Positions 16,974 to 26,355 are shown, counted from the first letter of the stretch. The stretch is DNA of 64,000 nt from Candidatus Opimibacter skivensis (GCA_016722045.1 JADKGY010000035.1:62001-126000); one strand, 5' to 3'. Numbers and translations: made by a program. Notes: a model not told the origin generated them from the letters alone.

Positions 16974-17112
16974 AGTCGAGTCACACAAAGGAGTTTCATC
17001 TCTATGTTCTCACAGAACTGTGTATGAACCTCTTGATCCAAACAACTCTTCCTGTTCAGTCACGAATGTAGTCAATACAATCTATGGATGGACCCATTTC
17101 CGGTGATAAAAC
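16974..17112 (-). mobile_element. Group II intron 3'-end relic 3 (domain V/VI)
   Basis: The minus strand reads GAACAGGAAGAGTTGTTTGG, a hairpin partner ending CACAGTTCTGTGAG, then CTCCTTTGTGTGACTCGACT, aligning with the other two relics. The 3' junction is directly followed by AGCGGTCATTG, the conserved cassette boundary. The upstream part merges into long direct repeat copy B. Confidence 0.58.
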
Positions 17113-17310
17113 AAATCTGTCATAAGTTTCCTGGATTCGGTTCTGTCAGTTTCAAAAAGTCCGGGCGGTTGCAAAACGCCCCGACTTTTTGAAACTGATT
17201 ATATCTCTTAGAGTCCTTGCGTCTCGATTATTTTCCATTTACGGAAGAAGTTCTTTTTTAATTCACTTGTCGGGGTGTTTTGCAACCACCCAGACAAGAA
17301 AATTAAAAAT
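17077..17310. repeat. Long direct repeat, copy B
   Basis: Same block order and orientation as 14738-14990, including the perfect hairpin GTTTCAAAAAGTC...GACTTTTTGAAAC and CTTGTCGGGG...CCCAGACAAG. The two copies lie about 2.1 kb apart and flank the GNAT-SnoaL-SRPBCC block, with intron relic 3 at the boundary. 17311-17476 holds nothing recognisable. Confidence 0.8.
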
Positions 17311-17476
17311 ACCAGGAAGGCACTTTCATTAAGGAGCCTGAGCTAATGCGGATCTGGTTGTTGATAAAATCTTCATTTATGAAATGAAATAAAAAAGGAA
17401 ATGCATATTAACTTATGGCAATTTGCTTGGGTAAACTACTTTACATAGGAGCCGATGTTATAAGCCGTTTTGCTTG

Positions 17477-18241
17477 TCATGGCATTAAATATATGCCAAT
17501 AAGCAATTGGTTTTCTTGTCGCCATCGCAACCAACCTGTCAATGGATTTTTGCATTTTTCAATATAGTTGTGGCAAGGCTCACCTACATATGAATTATTT
17601 TCGTCATTGTAGAAGCAATCATATCTCACCTTTACCCAATCACCTTTAATTTCCATTGGACAAAATGACTCGTGTCCATTAGAAATTATCAATGTGTCCG
17701 CATTGTCATTGGGTTTAATTCTTAGTGGGCATTTTTTTGAAATGTCTCCATTTTTGCTTGTAAGTCGGCTTATACCGAAAGATTGAGATATGTATTCGTC
17801 CCAAATTTTGAAGTGATAATTTTTTGTATTAGGTAAATATTTAACATCGGAAAAGTTTACTAAGACCTTATATGCCATTTCACTTTTTGCAATACACACA
17901 AAATGCATTATTCCGTAGTCAGGTTTAAAAAATTTTGAGCACATATTTATTTGGCTTGCGTCTTCATACATATCCCAACTCGAGATTTTGTCTTTCAGTA
18001 AGCTGTCATTAAAAATTTCAAATTTCAAAGGCGCAATAATCAAACCAATTCCTAAACTTGATTCTTGATTGTCGTAACTGCAATTGTTGTCTTGGTCGAT
18101 TTTTTTGTTAATGGGTTGTGCTGAAATAGTGTCAATTGAAGCAATGTCTATGTTGTCAAATTTATTTTCAGAATTGTTGCTCTTCTGTCTGCACGAAAAG
18201 AAAATTGTCAAAATAAATATGGTTAACACTTGTCTTATCAT
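17477..18241 (-). CDS. Lipoprotein of unknown function
   Basis: A 254-aa protein with a lipoprotein signal (MIRQVLTIFILTIFFSC, cysteine 17), so it is anchored in an outer or inner membrane. Residues about 60-150 have alternating polar/hydrophobic strands. Residues about 185-215 (CPMEIKGDWVKVRYDCFYN) look like an SH3-like strand pair, and the C-terminus is tryptophan-rich (GWLRWRQENQL). I do not recognise the family. It has no operon partner: cassette-like repeats lie downstream and a divergent protease gene lies 247 bp upstream. Confidence 0.75.
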   Translation of the reverse strand: MIRQVLTIFILTIFFSCRQKSNNSENKFDNIDIASIDTISAQPINKKIDQDNNCSYDNQESSLGIGLIIAPLKFEIFNDSLLKDKISSWDMYEDASQINMCSKFFKPDYGIMHFVCIAKSEMAYKVLVNFSDVKYLPNTKNYHFKIWDEYISQSFGISRLTSKNGDISKKCPLRIKPNDNADTLIISNGHESFCPMEIKGDWVKVRYDCFYNDENNSYVGEPCHNYIEKCKNPLTGWLRWRQENQLLIGIYLMP

Positions 18242-18488
18242 AATCGTCTTAAAATGGCTTATACCATCTAAATATACTCATCTCCATCTCATTAATCTTC
18301 AGGCATGCCCCCAAAATAGCTATTCACTTCCTCCATTTCTACTTATAACCTGAAGCAAATACTTTAAACCTATTTAGCCGATCCTACCGACACCTTATAG
18401 CTTTAGAGTCATACTGCCAACCATCACCCTACCCCCTACTTTAATACACTCAACTCCCCTACCTTTACCCCATTCAACAATTCAGACC

Positions 18489-19961
18489 ATGCTCAATATT
18501 CGTCGTTTCATTCTTTCCACTTCATTTCTCCTGATAGGTATTCTGGCCACAATCCCATTTACAGCCACCGCCCAGAAATCCTCCATCGTCCAGGTTCATG
18601 CAGACAAAGCTTCAGGGTACGGCGTAGCCTGCGGAGGCCCCGATCTGATCGTCACTGCCCTCCATGTCGTTTCCGGTAAAAGCACCATCATGGTTGTATG
18701 GCAGGGTAAAAGCGCATACGCCGATATTGAAAAAATCTACAAACCTTCTGACCTCGCATTGCTAAGATTACAGACACCGCTCGGCATTCCTTCACTCACA
18801 CTCTACTCCGGCGAACCACCATACGACACCAATATAAATTTCTGGGAAATGCCGGTCAACACTGCAAGTATGAGCGCAAAAACAACTGTACTTGAAGAAC
18901 GTACAAGCCTCGCCAAGATCAGCCCCCGTGTCGCTAACAATCCAACGGGTCTTTCAAAAGCATTGTGCAGCGATGGCGGTCAGTACTATCCCGGTATGAA
19001 TACCGAAGTGATCAATTTTAAAGAACCGAATATCCGTAAAGCGCATTCAGGTTCTCCACTGACGTATGACAATAAAATATTAGGGATGGTAGATGGTGGT
19101 GCAAAACTTGTTGATGGTAAAGCTTGTGTATGGGCCATCCCCGCTGCTGATTTCAATAAACTTTTCAACCAGGGCACACCACTTTCAAAGCCCATGCAAT
19201 CCTGTGATCAGGGAGGCATCGAAAATAAATATATGTACAGCGGTCTGCGCTCTGACAATCCCCTGCTCAGTCCGGAAGAAGTCAGACAGGCAAAACAGTT
19301 TGAAAACCCAATGAAAATTCCGACGGGTGGCGGTGAACTGATTCAACTTTATCACGACTACAGGATGAGTTTCGGCGAAGTGTATGAAACATTGTTTGAC
19401 GACGAGAAACAAGATCTGACAGAAATACTTGATGCGGAGGAAAGTATATCCCTAGAAGACCTGCTCGACAAGACTATTGATCTTTATGTCGAAGATGTGA
19501 CAGGCATCACCTTAATGATTCCGTCCCAATGCAGGTTGTCACGCACCGCTGATGATTACGGGACATTGATTACCACGTCAAGTCCGGGAGGATTGATCAC
19601 GATGTCTGTCTACATCTCTCCTAACGAGTCGATGGATAACGGATTGCAGGCGATGAGTGCATTCAAGTCATACATGGCGACAAGCGGAATGATCCTGCAA
19701 CCTAAAGATGAAGATATCGATGACTTCTCCGATGATGAAGACAATCCGTATTACAGCGAGCATATCGAAAAAGAAGGCAGTAATCAGAATGGTGATGTTC
19801 AGTCCGGATGGTATGCCGATCTGATCATCAATGATGGTGATTTCCTCGCCGTCATCGTGACCGTCAATGACTGGGCCGGTCTCGATAACCAACCGGATGA
19901 ACTCATGTATTTCTATCTCATGGAGACGTGTGCGAGTCTTTGTGATTTTACGATTTATTAA
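18489..19961 (+). CDS. Secreted trypsin-like serine protease with C-terminal extension
   Basis: A 490-aa protein with a signal peptide ending FTATAQ (about 1-29). Residues about 32-235 form a chymotrypsin-fold domain with the triad H59 (VTALHVVSG), D88 (PSDLALLRL) and S187 (KAHSGSPL, in place of the usual GNSGGP). Residues about 265-490 form an unidentified C-terminal region with an acidic stretch (about 413-430) and a final beta-rich part. It should act in the periplasm or outside the cell. It converges with the CHAT-nSTAND gene across a 600-bp repeat zone. A functional link to that protease system is conceivable but unsupported, because this protein is exported. Confidence 0.85.
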   Translation: MLNIRRFILSTSFLLIGILATIPFTATAQKSSIVQVHADKASGYGVACGGPDLIVTALHVVSGKSTIMVVWQGKSAYADIEKIYKPSDLALLRLQTPLGIPSLTLYSGEPPYDTNINFWEMPVNTASMSAKTTVLEERTSLAKISPRVANNPTGLSKALCSDGGQYYPGMNTEVINFKEPNIRKAHSGSPLTYDNKILGMVDGGAKLVDGKACVWAIPAADFNKLFNQGTPLSKPMQSCDQGGIENKYMYSGLRSDNPLLSPEEVRQAKQFENPMKIPTGGGELIQLYHDYRMSFGEVYETLFDDEKQDLTEILDAEESISLEDLLDKTIDLYVEDVTGITLMIPSQCRLSRTADDYGTLITTSSPGGLITMSVYISPNESMDNGLQAMSAFKSYMATSGMILQPKDEDIDDFSDDEDNPYYSEHIEKEGSNQNGDVQSGWYADLIINDGDFLAVIVTVNDWAGLDNQPDELMYFYLMETCASLCDFTIY

Positions 19962-20227
19962 AATGGAAAATTTAAGGGTATAAGTGCTGTCTGCATTTTT
20001 TTCTTCTTGGCATCTTCGGCTACCCTGTGCCTCGTCGGTTTACAGTAATTTCAAATTGAAACAAGTTTTGCTGAGAGAGGGAACACCTGCTTAGTCATGA
20101 TTTCATAGGGATATCTTATCACCCCTCTCTCACATGAATTTTGTATCCCATTAAACGCATACTGTAAAAAGAGAGGGGATGGGGGTGAGTTACACGGAAG
20201 ACAGAAACAGTATTCGTTATTCTCTGG

Positions 20228-20335
20228 CGTTCGAGTGTCCCTGACGTTCGAGTGTCTCCGACCTCGAACTCCTTACGCAAGGCGCAGCCTTGAATACACC
20301 AAGACGTCGGTCAACCGACCTAACATTTTGCTTTT
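20228..20335. repeat. Composite of dispersed palindromes
   Basis: TTCGAGTGTCTCCGACCTCGAAC (the arm of the 41007-41131 element) is followed by CAAGGCGCAGCCTTG and ACGTCGGTCAACCGACC, which resemble arms of the 25602-25708 element. Upstream, 19962-20227 contains a CCCCTCTCT/AGAGAGGGG inverted repeat (20135-20180) and no gene. Confidence 0.6.
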
Positions 20336-20375
20336 ATTATCGGATGACGGACGTTCTGGCGAAACCTTGATGTTA

Positions 20376-20579
20376 AGCGTCATTCGTTACTCGTTACTTA
20401 TTATTCGTTACTTGTTACTCGTTATTCGTTATTCGTTACTCGTTACTCGTTATTCGTTACTCGTTATTCGTTACTCGTTACTCGTTACTTATTATTCGTT
20501 ACTTGTTACTCGTTATTCGTTACTCGTTATTCGTTACTCGTTATTCGTTACTCGTTATTCGTTACTCGTTACTCGTTAT
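20376..20579. repeat. GTTA(C/T)TC tandem repeat tract, ~200 bp
   Basis: Some 28 imperfect 7-bp units of TCGTTAC / TCGTTAT / TTATTAT follow one another. The tract runs into the 3' end of the CHAT-nSTAND gene; the last repeat supplies its TAA stop codon at 20576-20578. Confidence 0.9.
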
Positions 20580-23500
20580 CTCACCACCCCAAACTCTTCC
20601 TTCTCTTTCTCCGACAGTTGATAAATCGGATTTGAAGTCAATCCGCTATAAATCGCCCAGGGTGTGCGCCACCGATAAATGTATCCATCATCTGATGCAG
20701 TGAGTATATGACTTCCATCAGGTGTGAAGACACCATCATTTATTTTCGCTGTATGTTTTCTATATGTAGCAACCAACTCTCCATTGATCGTCCACAGATA
20801 CGCGCGTCCATCATAACAGGTCGTCAGTATGTGATGACCATCAGGCGCAACAGACACTGTTGAAACATTTGCCGTATGAGGCAAGCTGTCTATAATCGTC
20901 CCATCTGCCGCCCAGATTTTGATCAATTTTCCTCCGGTCAGAATGTTATGATCATCAGGTGTAAAAATCGCCTGTTTGGGTTTTTCATTGTGATGAAGAG
21001 TCAACAATAATTCTCCTGCTGCAGAATATTTACGCACTGTGCTATCAGCACATGAAGTCAAAAGATATTGGCCGTCATGAGAGAATGAAGCTGAATAAAT
21101 TTTGTTTTTGTGTTTCATCACGTGCAATACATTCCCCTGTATATCTAAAACTGTGACTGCGCTGTCTGACGAAATCGTAAGTATGTGTGTATCATCCGGC
21201 GAAAAACCTGACCATAGTACATCACCTTTCAAATGAAAAGAATGAACAAGCTGGCCATCTACCTTCCAAAGTCTGGCAAGACTATCAAGAGAAGAGGTCA
21301 ATATGAGATCACCCTTGTGGGAGAAGCTCGCATTCGTCACTTCGCCTTTATGCTTCAACACGATGACATGTGATTCCTTCGGGTCCCATATTCTAGCCGT
21401 ACTATCTCTTGATGCGGTGATGATGCGCAACCCATCGGGTGAAAATAAAGCAGATGTCACCACACTGCCGTGCTTCAGACTATCGATCAGTTTCCCGGAT
21501 GCATCCCATATTCTGGCAGTCGAATCAAATGAAGCGGTCACATATCTGTTTCCTTCAGGGAAATAATCAATGGTGTTGACCGCTTGCGATTGTCTTGGAA
21601 ATCTATGCAGAAATGGTTGTGAGAAGTCCCAGAGTTTCGCCGTGAAATCATTTGACGCTGTCAGGATACTTTTGCCATCAGGTGAAAACACAGCACTCAC
21701 TTCAGTGCCCTTGCATCTGAAACTGTAGAGCGAATCCCCGTGATCATCCCATACTGTGATGTGAGCGGAATTAGAGTCAGGTGTAATCGTCAGAAAAAGT
21801 AGGCCATCTACCGAAAAAGCAGCATTGATCACCCCTGAAGAAAAAGTATCTTTCAATGCATTACCCTCTTTGTCAAATAATGTACAATTGCCATTTTGAA
21901 TGGTGAGTAAAAGATTTTCAGCTGGAGAAAAAATGACAATGTTATTATCCTGTTTTAGCTTTCGGATCATTGAAGAATAAGCACCTGTATTAATCGTGCT
22001 TCGAATAATTTTCATTCCATCCGTTGAAAATGAATCCAGGCTTGTCATCGATTCCGGGATACTATCCTTGTCTGTCAACCTTCCATCTTTCTCCCACAGA
22101 TAAACATTCGTTCGTGTAAGGGTTAGTATTTGTTGCCCGTTAGGTGAAAAGGCGGCGCTCTTTACTTCTATTTCATGTGGCAGTGAGAGGATTTCTTTTC
22201 CATTGATATCCCACAATTTAGCATAGCCATCTTCAGAAGCGGTCAGCACCTGCTTTCCATCCGGAGAAAATACTGCTGTGAAAACTTTTTTGGTATGGGG
22301 AAAATTTGATTTGTACAGTGGCATCTCATCCTGTGTGTGAAATATATCACTCAGGGCAAGGATTAACAACGGGGGTGAATTTTCTTCAAGAGTTGAATAG
22401 GCATTGTACGCCACATCGAGTGCGAGCGTATTATCTTTCTTCAACTCCTCTCTCGCCGTGAAGGCCAGTTCGCCGGCTCGTGCGTATTGATAGCGTTGAG
22501 AAGCCACATGCCATTGCCATCCGGCAAGTGCTGCGAATATCACAACTACTGCACCTAATACTCCTCGAATAATACGATTGCGTTGTCTGTCCTTTTGTGC
22601 CTGTACTTTTTTTATTCTGCTGAATTCAAGAAGCTCTTTCTCTTTGTCACTGAGACTGCGCATGCCCTGCATTCCTTTTTCAACGGCGTCAAGATCTGCT
22701 TCATTTAACCAGGAATTTTTACCCTGCTCAGCAGTCTCTCCTGTTTTTGCACTCAGGATGCGAGCTGCCTGCTGACCCGGACTGAGAGAGATGCTGTATT
22801 GACGAATCACAACGAGTGCAAGCAGATTGTGTCCTAAGTTGGTACCTTCCGAATGTGCAGTTGTCAGCAAGAAAAGTTCTTTGCATTTTCTGATCAGGCT
22901 ATTGATGATTTCTTCCCGATCTCGATAGATCATCTTTCGTTTCACTGCTTCAAGGATTTCAGATTTACCAAGAGCAGAAGTGTGACGGTAGAGGAGGTCA
23001 AGCCCAAGACCCGATTGAACAGATTCTCTATTCCATTCTTTAAGTGTTGCGAGTTGCTGATTTAAAAACCTATCCATGATCTCACCAGACAGAATCCCCT
23101 GTTGATACGATCGCATCGTGAATGATGGTATCTGTGCATTTTCCAAAACAGCGGATGACCAAAGATCCGACAGAATAACCTGCAGATACGGGGCCACTAA
23201 TGTGTTATCTCCATCTGACAGATCGCCACAAAGGGTGGTTGGGAAATTATTGGAAGGTGTATTTTCAATCTGCAGGCGATAAAATTCTTTCGTGACCGGT
23301 GAAAGCGTAATGCCTGTTATCGCTTCATTCAGTCCATCCCACGTCAGCGGCTGCAGAAATACATCAGCGTATGGAAAATGTGCGGACTGCAATAGATCAC
23401 AAAACAAAGCATGATTCTCCTCGCCAATACTCAATACAAGTTTTCCTACCGGTGCTTTTTTTGTTTCAAATAGGCTGACCAGAATATCAATGAATGTTTT

Positions 23501-24748
23501 CCACTCCGCAGGATCAGAGGATATCTCGTCAAGAATAATGATGAGGGGCTTACCTGTTTTTTCTTCAATATTAATCCATTGTTCATAATAGTTGAGACGC
23601 TCTACTCCATCGAGATGGATCAGTTGTTGTAATTCATTTTGAAGAATATCTTTCGCATATCCGGTAACAGTCGAAATTAATTTTTGAAGCTCTGCGATTT
23701 TTTCATTCAGATTGCTTTTATCTTTTGGCGGAAGTTTCTCCAATCCATTTTCTTCACGCAATTGATCTAATGCAGAAGACAACCTATCGGAAATATTATT
23801 TTCTGAACTATCATTGCATGAAACAACATATGATGATTCAAGTCTCGGCGCTAAACCTGCAGCCAAAAGAGAAGATTTGCCAACTCCTTTTTTTCCAGAA
23901 AGCAATATAACAGGCTGCTCTCTTCCCAACTGTGTATACAAACTCCGAATATCATTACCCCGTCCGAAAAATATCGCGGCTTCTTCTTGTTTAAAACTTC
24001 GAAGCCCAACAAACGGTGCGGCAGGTAATTTTCTATAGTAGGTATTTGGTAGTTCAAGACCGAATAAAGGTTGATTAGCCGCTTCAGGTAAATTCCATGC
24101 TTTTGAAATTGTCCCTCCTTCGCCTGTATAGAGTTTCCATGGGAACTGATCTTCACCGGGACTTCCTAGAATGGATTCAACGAAAAGGGCTTTAGAATTT
24201 TCTGCACCATTTTCAGTTTTGATCTGGTCAACAGCATCGGTCCATGCCCTTTCCACATTCATGCCCGCCGACATGCCTTTATAAAATCGTGACGCCAGGC
24301 CTGTGGCCACTTTATCATTGATCGATTGTGAAGTACCGATCACAGCGGGCAGTCCAGCAGCCACGAGTTCTTCAGATTGTTTTTGAGAAGAACATCCGTT
24401 GAGAAAAACAAGCTTAAGACTCTTTTGCTTTGCCAGAAAATTGACTAACCCTTCACTATGTGCAGCAGCGGTGGCACCGGATGCAGATTCAAGCAGAAGT
24501 GAATAACTATCCGCATGACCGCCATAATGAAAGATGGCTATCCGGTCACGGTATGTACTGTTTTGGAATAAATCAAAAATGCGATCTATGGTAGCATCGG
24601 GTTCGACGAGGACCTGGCAGAGGCCGTTTTCTTCAGCTTTGGATAAAGCATCGCGGATGGCATTGCGTTCGGCAGTGAGACCCCTGAGGTATCCTGCTCC
24701 GGTATTTTGTTTGTCGTTGGCAAATGCGAGGAGAATAACGGGCGTCAC
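20576..24748 (-). CDS. CHAT protease - nSTAND NTPase - transmembrane - WD40 repeat protein
   Basis: A 1390-aa multidomain protein; the start is GTG at 24748, since the nearby ATG is followed by a stop. Residues 1-210 are a CHAT caspase-like protease with the His-Cys dyad H78 (FHYGGH) and C119 (FLNGCS). Residues about 246-650 are an nSTAND-type NTPase opening FVGLRSFKQEEAAIFFGR, with Walker A G285KKGVGKSS (K291) and Walker B LIIILDE (D407, E408). Residues about 700-722 are charged; 726-748 form one membrane helix. From about 820 to 1375 some 12-13 WD40 repeats (VFSPDGKQVLTASEDGYAKLWD type) form one or two propellers. The plan is that of an NLR-like sensor: the propeller detects, the NTPase oligomerises, CHAT cleaves. 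It starts 18 bp after the CPBP gene stop, so both are probably one operon. Confidence 0.93.
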   Translation of the reverse strand: MTPVILLAFANDKQNTGAGYLRGLTAERNAIRDALSKAEENGLCQVLVEPDATIDRIFDLFQNSTYRDRIAIFHYGGHADSYSLLLESASGATAAAHSEGLVNFLAKQKSLKLVFLNGCSSQKQSEELVAAGLPAVIGTSQSINDKVATGLASRFYKGMSAGMNVERAWTDAVDQIKTENGAENSKALFVESILGSPGEDQFPWKLYTGEGGTISKAWNLPEAANQPLFGLELPNTYYRKLPAAPFVGLRSFKQEEAAIFFGRGNDIRSLYTQLGREQPVILLSGKKGVGKSSLLAAGLAPRLESSYVVSCNDSSENNISDRLSSALDQLREENGLEKLPPKDKSNLNEKIAELQKLISTVTGYAKDILQNELQQLIHLDGVERLNYYEQWINIEEKTGKPLIIILDEISSDPAEWKTFIDILVSLFETKKAPVGKLVLSIGEENHALFCDLLQSAHFPYADVFLQPLTWDGLNEAITGITLSPVTKEFYRLQIENTPSNNFPTTLCGDLSDGDNTLVAPYLQVILSDLWSSAVLENAQIPSFTMRSYQQGILSGEIMDRFLNQQLATLKEWNRESVQSGLGLDLLYRHTSALGKSEILEAVKRKMIYRDREEIINSLIRKCKELFLLTTAHSEGTNLGHNLLALVVIRQYSISLSPGQQAARILSAKTGETAEQGKNSWLNEADLDAVEKGMQGMRSLSDKEKELLEFSRIKKVQAQKDRQRNRIIRGVLGAVVVIFAALAGWQWHVASQRYQYARAGELAFTAREELKKDNTLALDVAYNAYSTLEENSPPLLILALSDIFHTQDEMPLYKSNFPHTKKVFTAVFSPDGKQVLTASEDGYAKLWDINGKEILSLPHEIEVKSAAFSPNGQQILTLTRTNVYLWEKDGRLTDKDSIPESMTSLDSFSTDGMKIIRSTINTGAYSSMIRKLKQDNNIVIFSPAENLLLTIQNGNCTLFDKEGNALKDTFSSGVINAAFSVDGLLFLTITPDSNSAHITVWDDHGDSLYSFRCKGTEVSAVFSPDGKSILTASNDFTAKLWDFSQPFLHRFPRQSQAVNTIDYFPEGNRYVTASFDSTARIWDASGKLIDSLKHGSVVTSALFSPDGLRIITASRDSTARIWDPKESHVIVLKHKGEVTNASFSHKGDLILTSSLDSLARLWKVDGQLVHSFHLKGDVLWSGFSPDDTHILTISSDSAVTVLDIQGNVLHVMKHKNKIYSASFSHDGQYLLTSCADSTVRKYSAAGELLLTLHHNEKPKQAIFTPDDHNILTGGKLIKIWAADGTIIDSLPHTANVSTVSVAPDGHHILTTCYDGRAYLWTINGELVATYRKHTAKINDGVFTPDGSHILTASDDGYIYRWRTPWAIYSGLTSNPIYQLSEKEKEEFGVVR

Positions 24749-24766
24749 GGCATCAAAGTAAGATAT

Positions 24767-25450
24767 TTAAAACAAGCTATGTATCCAATCCACAAAAAAT
24801 CTCTCTTTGCCGAGGTAAATTAAGGCAATACCGATCATATCATAAAAGCCGTGCGTGAGCATGCTCAGTATGAGATTGTTCCTGTTCTTGTAAAAAATCA
24901 TGGAGAACATAAATCCGGTGCAGACCGTCGAAATCACGCCGGACATGCCCTGATATAAATGGGCAAAGCCAAACATCATCGAAATCAATATGGCTGAAAT
25001 CAGCCAACTTCTGTCCGTGTCGCCCAGCGCAACAGCTAGTCTCCTCATAAAAAAACCTCTATACATAAACTCTTCTCCAATGGCTCCGGCGATCCACATT
25101 AAAAAGATAAACACTAGCGTATTGATCAGATTCCCCTTCACGTTTGTGAAATCATTTAAGTTAACCTGTCCGAACACAAGTTCAATGAGGGGTTGTAAAA
25201 TAATATCGACTACCAAAAATAGAACCACAGCAAATACAATAGCCCGACCAATTGCTTTACTCCAGTCAGGTAAGGAAATACCAAATTCTGCCCATTTGAA
25301 ATGGCTCGCCCAGAATGTGATCAGGGCTAATAATAATCCCGTAAAGTATCCAATGGTTCCATTGAAATAAGAAAGCAGAATAATACCAATGATGATAGAA
25401 ATAACAACTATTCTGCTCGTGAGGAATTTGAAGATTTTATCTCTGTTCAT
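24767..25450 (-). CDS. CPBP (CAAX-like) family intramembrane metalloprotease
   Basis: A 227-aa membrane protein with about seven helices. The start at 25450 (MNRDKIFKFLTS) has a GGAAAA ribosome-site-like stretch; the frame extends upstream without support. Diagnostic motifs: EEFMYRGF (E-E-x3-R-x3-F), FGFAHLYQG (catalytic His) and THGFYDMIG (third motif). CPBP proteases cleave prenylated or other membrane substrates, and the family is frequent in bacteriocin immunity and abortive infection loci. It lies immediately upstream of the CHAT-nSTAND gene, 18 bp apart on the same strand, which argues for a joint function at the membrane. Confidence 0.9.
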   Translation of the reverse strand: MNRDKIFKFLTSRIVVISIIIGIILLSYFNGTIGYFTGLLLALITFWASHFKWAEFGISLPDWSKAIGRAIVFAVVLFLVVDIILQPLIELVFGQVNLNDFTNVKGNLINTLVFIFLMWIAGAIGEEFMYRGFFMRRLAVALGDTDRSWLISAILISMMFGFAHLYQGMSGVISTVCTGFMFSMIFYKNRNNLILSMLTHGFYDMIGIALIYLGKERFFVDWIHSLF

Positions 25451-25601
25451 CGTTTTCCATTTTGAAATACATTCAATAGTGTGAAAAATGAAATGCTTAC
25501 GATGCATTCATTGATGGAAAATAACGAACGAAAAATTGAAGTGTATTGAGTTAATAGACTAATGATGATTTGGAACAGATGAATATCAAATCTGTATTAC
25601 G

Positions 25602-25708
25602 CAAGGCATAGCCTTGCAGACGCTCAGACGTAGGTCAACCTACCTAACGTACATCAAATGTTGGGCGGTTAACCTACGTCCTGGCGTATTCAAGGCTGTG
25701 CCTTGTTT
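25602..25708. repeat. Inverted-repeat hairpin element E1
   Basis: Left arm CAAGGCATAGCCTTGCAGAC...GACGTAGGTCAAC and right arm GTTAACCTACGTC...CAAGGCTGTGCCTTG are imperfect inverted copies of about 38 bp around a short centre. The right arm encodes the last residues (KAQP) and stop codon of the DUF6064 gene. Confidence 0.75.
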
Positions 25709-26355
25709 ACTTCGCGGATGTATTTTTTATTCCGTATAATCAACATTGGTAATGTCAAAAGACCCGAAACAAGAAGTCCCGTATCTTCCACAATACCAAA
25801 ATTAAAGGCAGCCATAAAGCCTATGACTGACCAGATAAATGGAATAATCATAATAGCCACAGGACATTTCTTATCCGTAAGAAGCAATAAACCAAATGTG
25901 AAAATCGTCGTCGGACAAGGAAGTCCAAAAGTCGGCGAAGATGGATAAAGATGTCCAAGAAAATAGCCCAAAACAGGATAAAAAATCAAAGCAAATAAAA
26001 TCAGGACTATGCCAGTCACACCGTAGAGACCCGATCGAAATTTAAATGAGAGTTTATTTTGGAAAACACCATAAAACAAAATCAATACACCCTGCAAGAT
26101 AAATATGCCTCCAAATAAATATGCCGCCTTATTAATCGCTGTAAAGAACATAAGGTGATAGACAATTCCCATCCACAACCAAAGGAATGCGAGAACAATA
26201 TTTATGATCTTTTGTGCCTTAGACCCAGGTTTAAACACCAGGTAAATAACTACAAGTCCCATCAAATAGAAAATGACCTGCATCGGCCAGATGGCCTCAT
26301 TGTAGTTCTTAAAGACGTCTAAGAATTGGTCAACAGTAAATGGAGTCTTCATCAT
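25690..26355 (-). CDS. DUF6064 family membrane protein
   Basis: A 221-aa protein with six to seven membrane helices. The DUF6064 pattern is visible: MKTPFTVDQFLDVFKNYNEAIWPMQV at the start, the YHLMFFTAINKAAYLFGGIFI segment, and the Pro-rich GLPCPTTIFTFGLLLL helix. The function of the family is unknown. Its 3' end lies within hairpin element E1, which provides the stop codon. It is on the same strand as the CPBP-CHAT pair but 240 bp and one hairpin away, so co-transcription is doubtful. Confidence 0.85.
   Translation of the reverse strand: MMKTPFTVDQFLDVFKNYNEAIWPMQVIFYLMGLVVIYLVFKPGSKAQKIINIVLAFLWLWMGIVYHLMFFTAINKAAYLFGGIFILQGVLILFYGVFQNKLSFKFRSGLYGVTGIVLILFALIFYPVLGYFLGHLYPSSPTFGLPCPTTIFTFGLLLLTDKKCPVAIMIIPFIWSVIGFMAAFNFGIVEDTGLLVSGLLTLPMLIIRNKKYIREVNKAQP

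Noticed and set aside
18489..24748. Trypsin-like protease and CHAT-nSTAND gene as one system
   Set aside because: The genes converge across a 600-bp repeat zone, and the protease has a secretion signal, so shared function is not supported.
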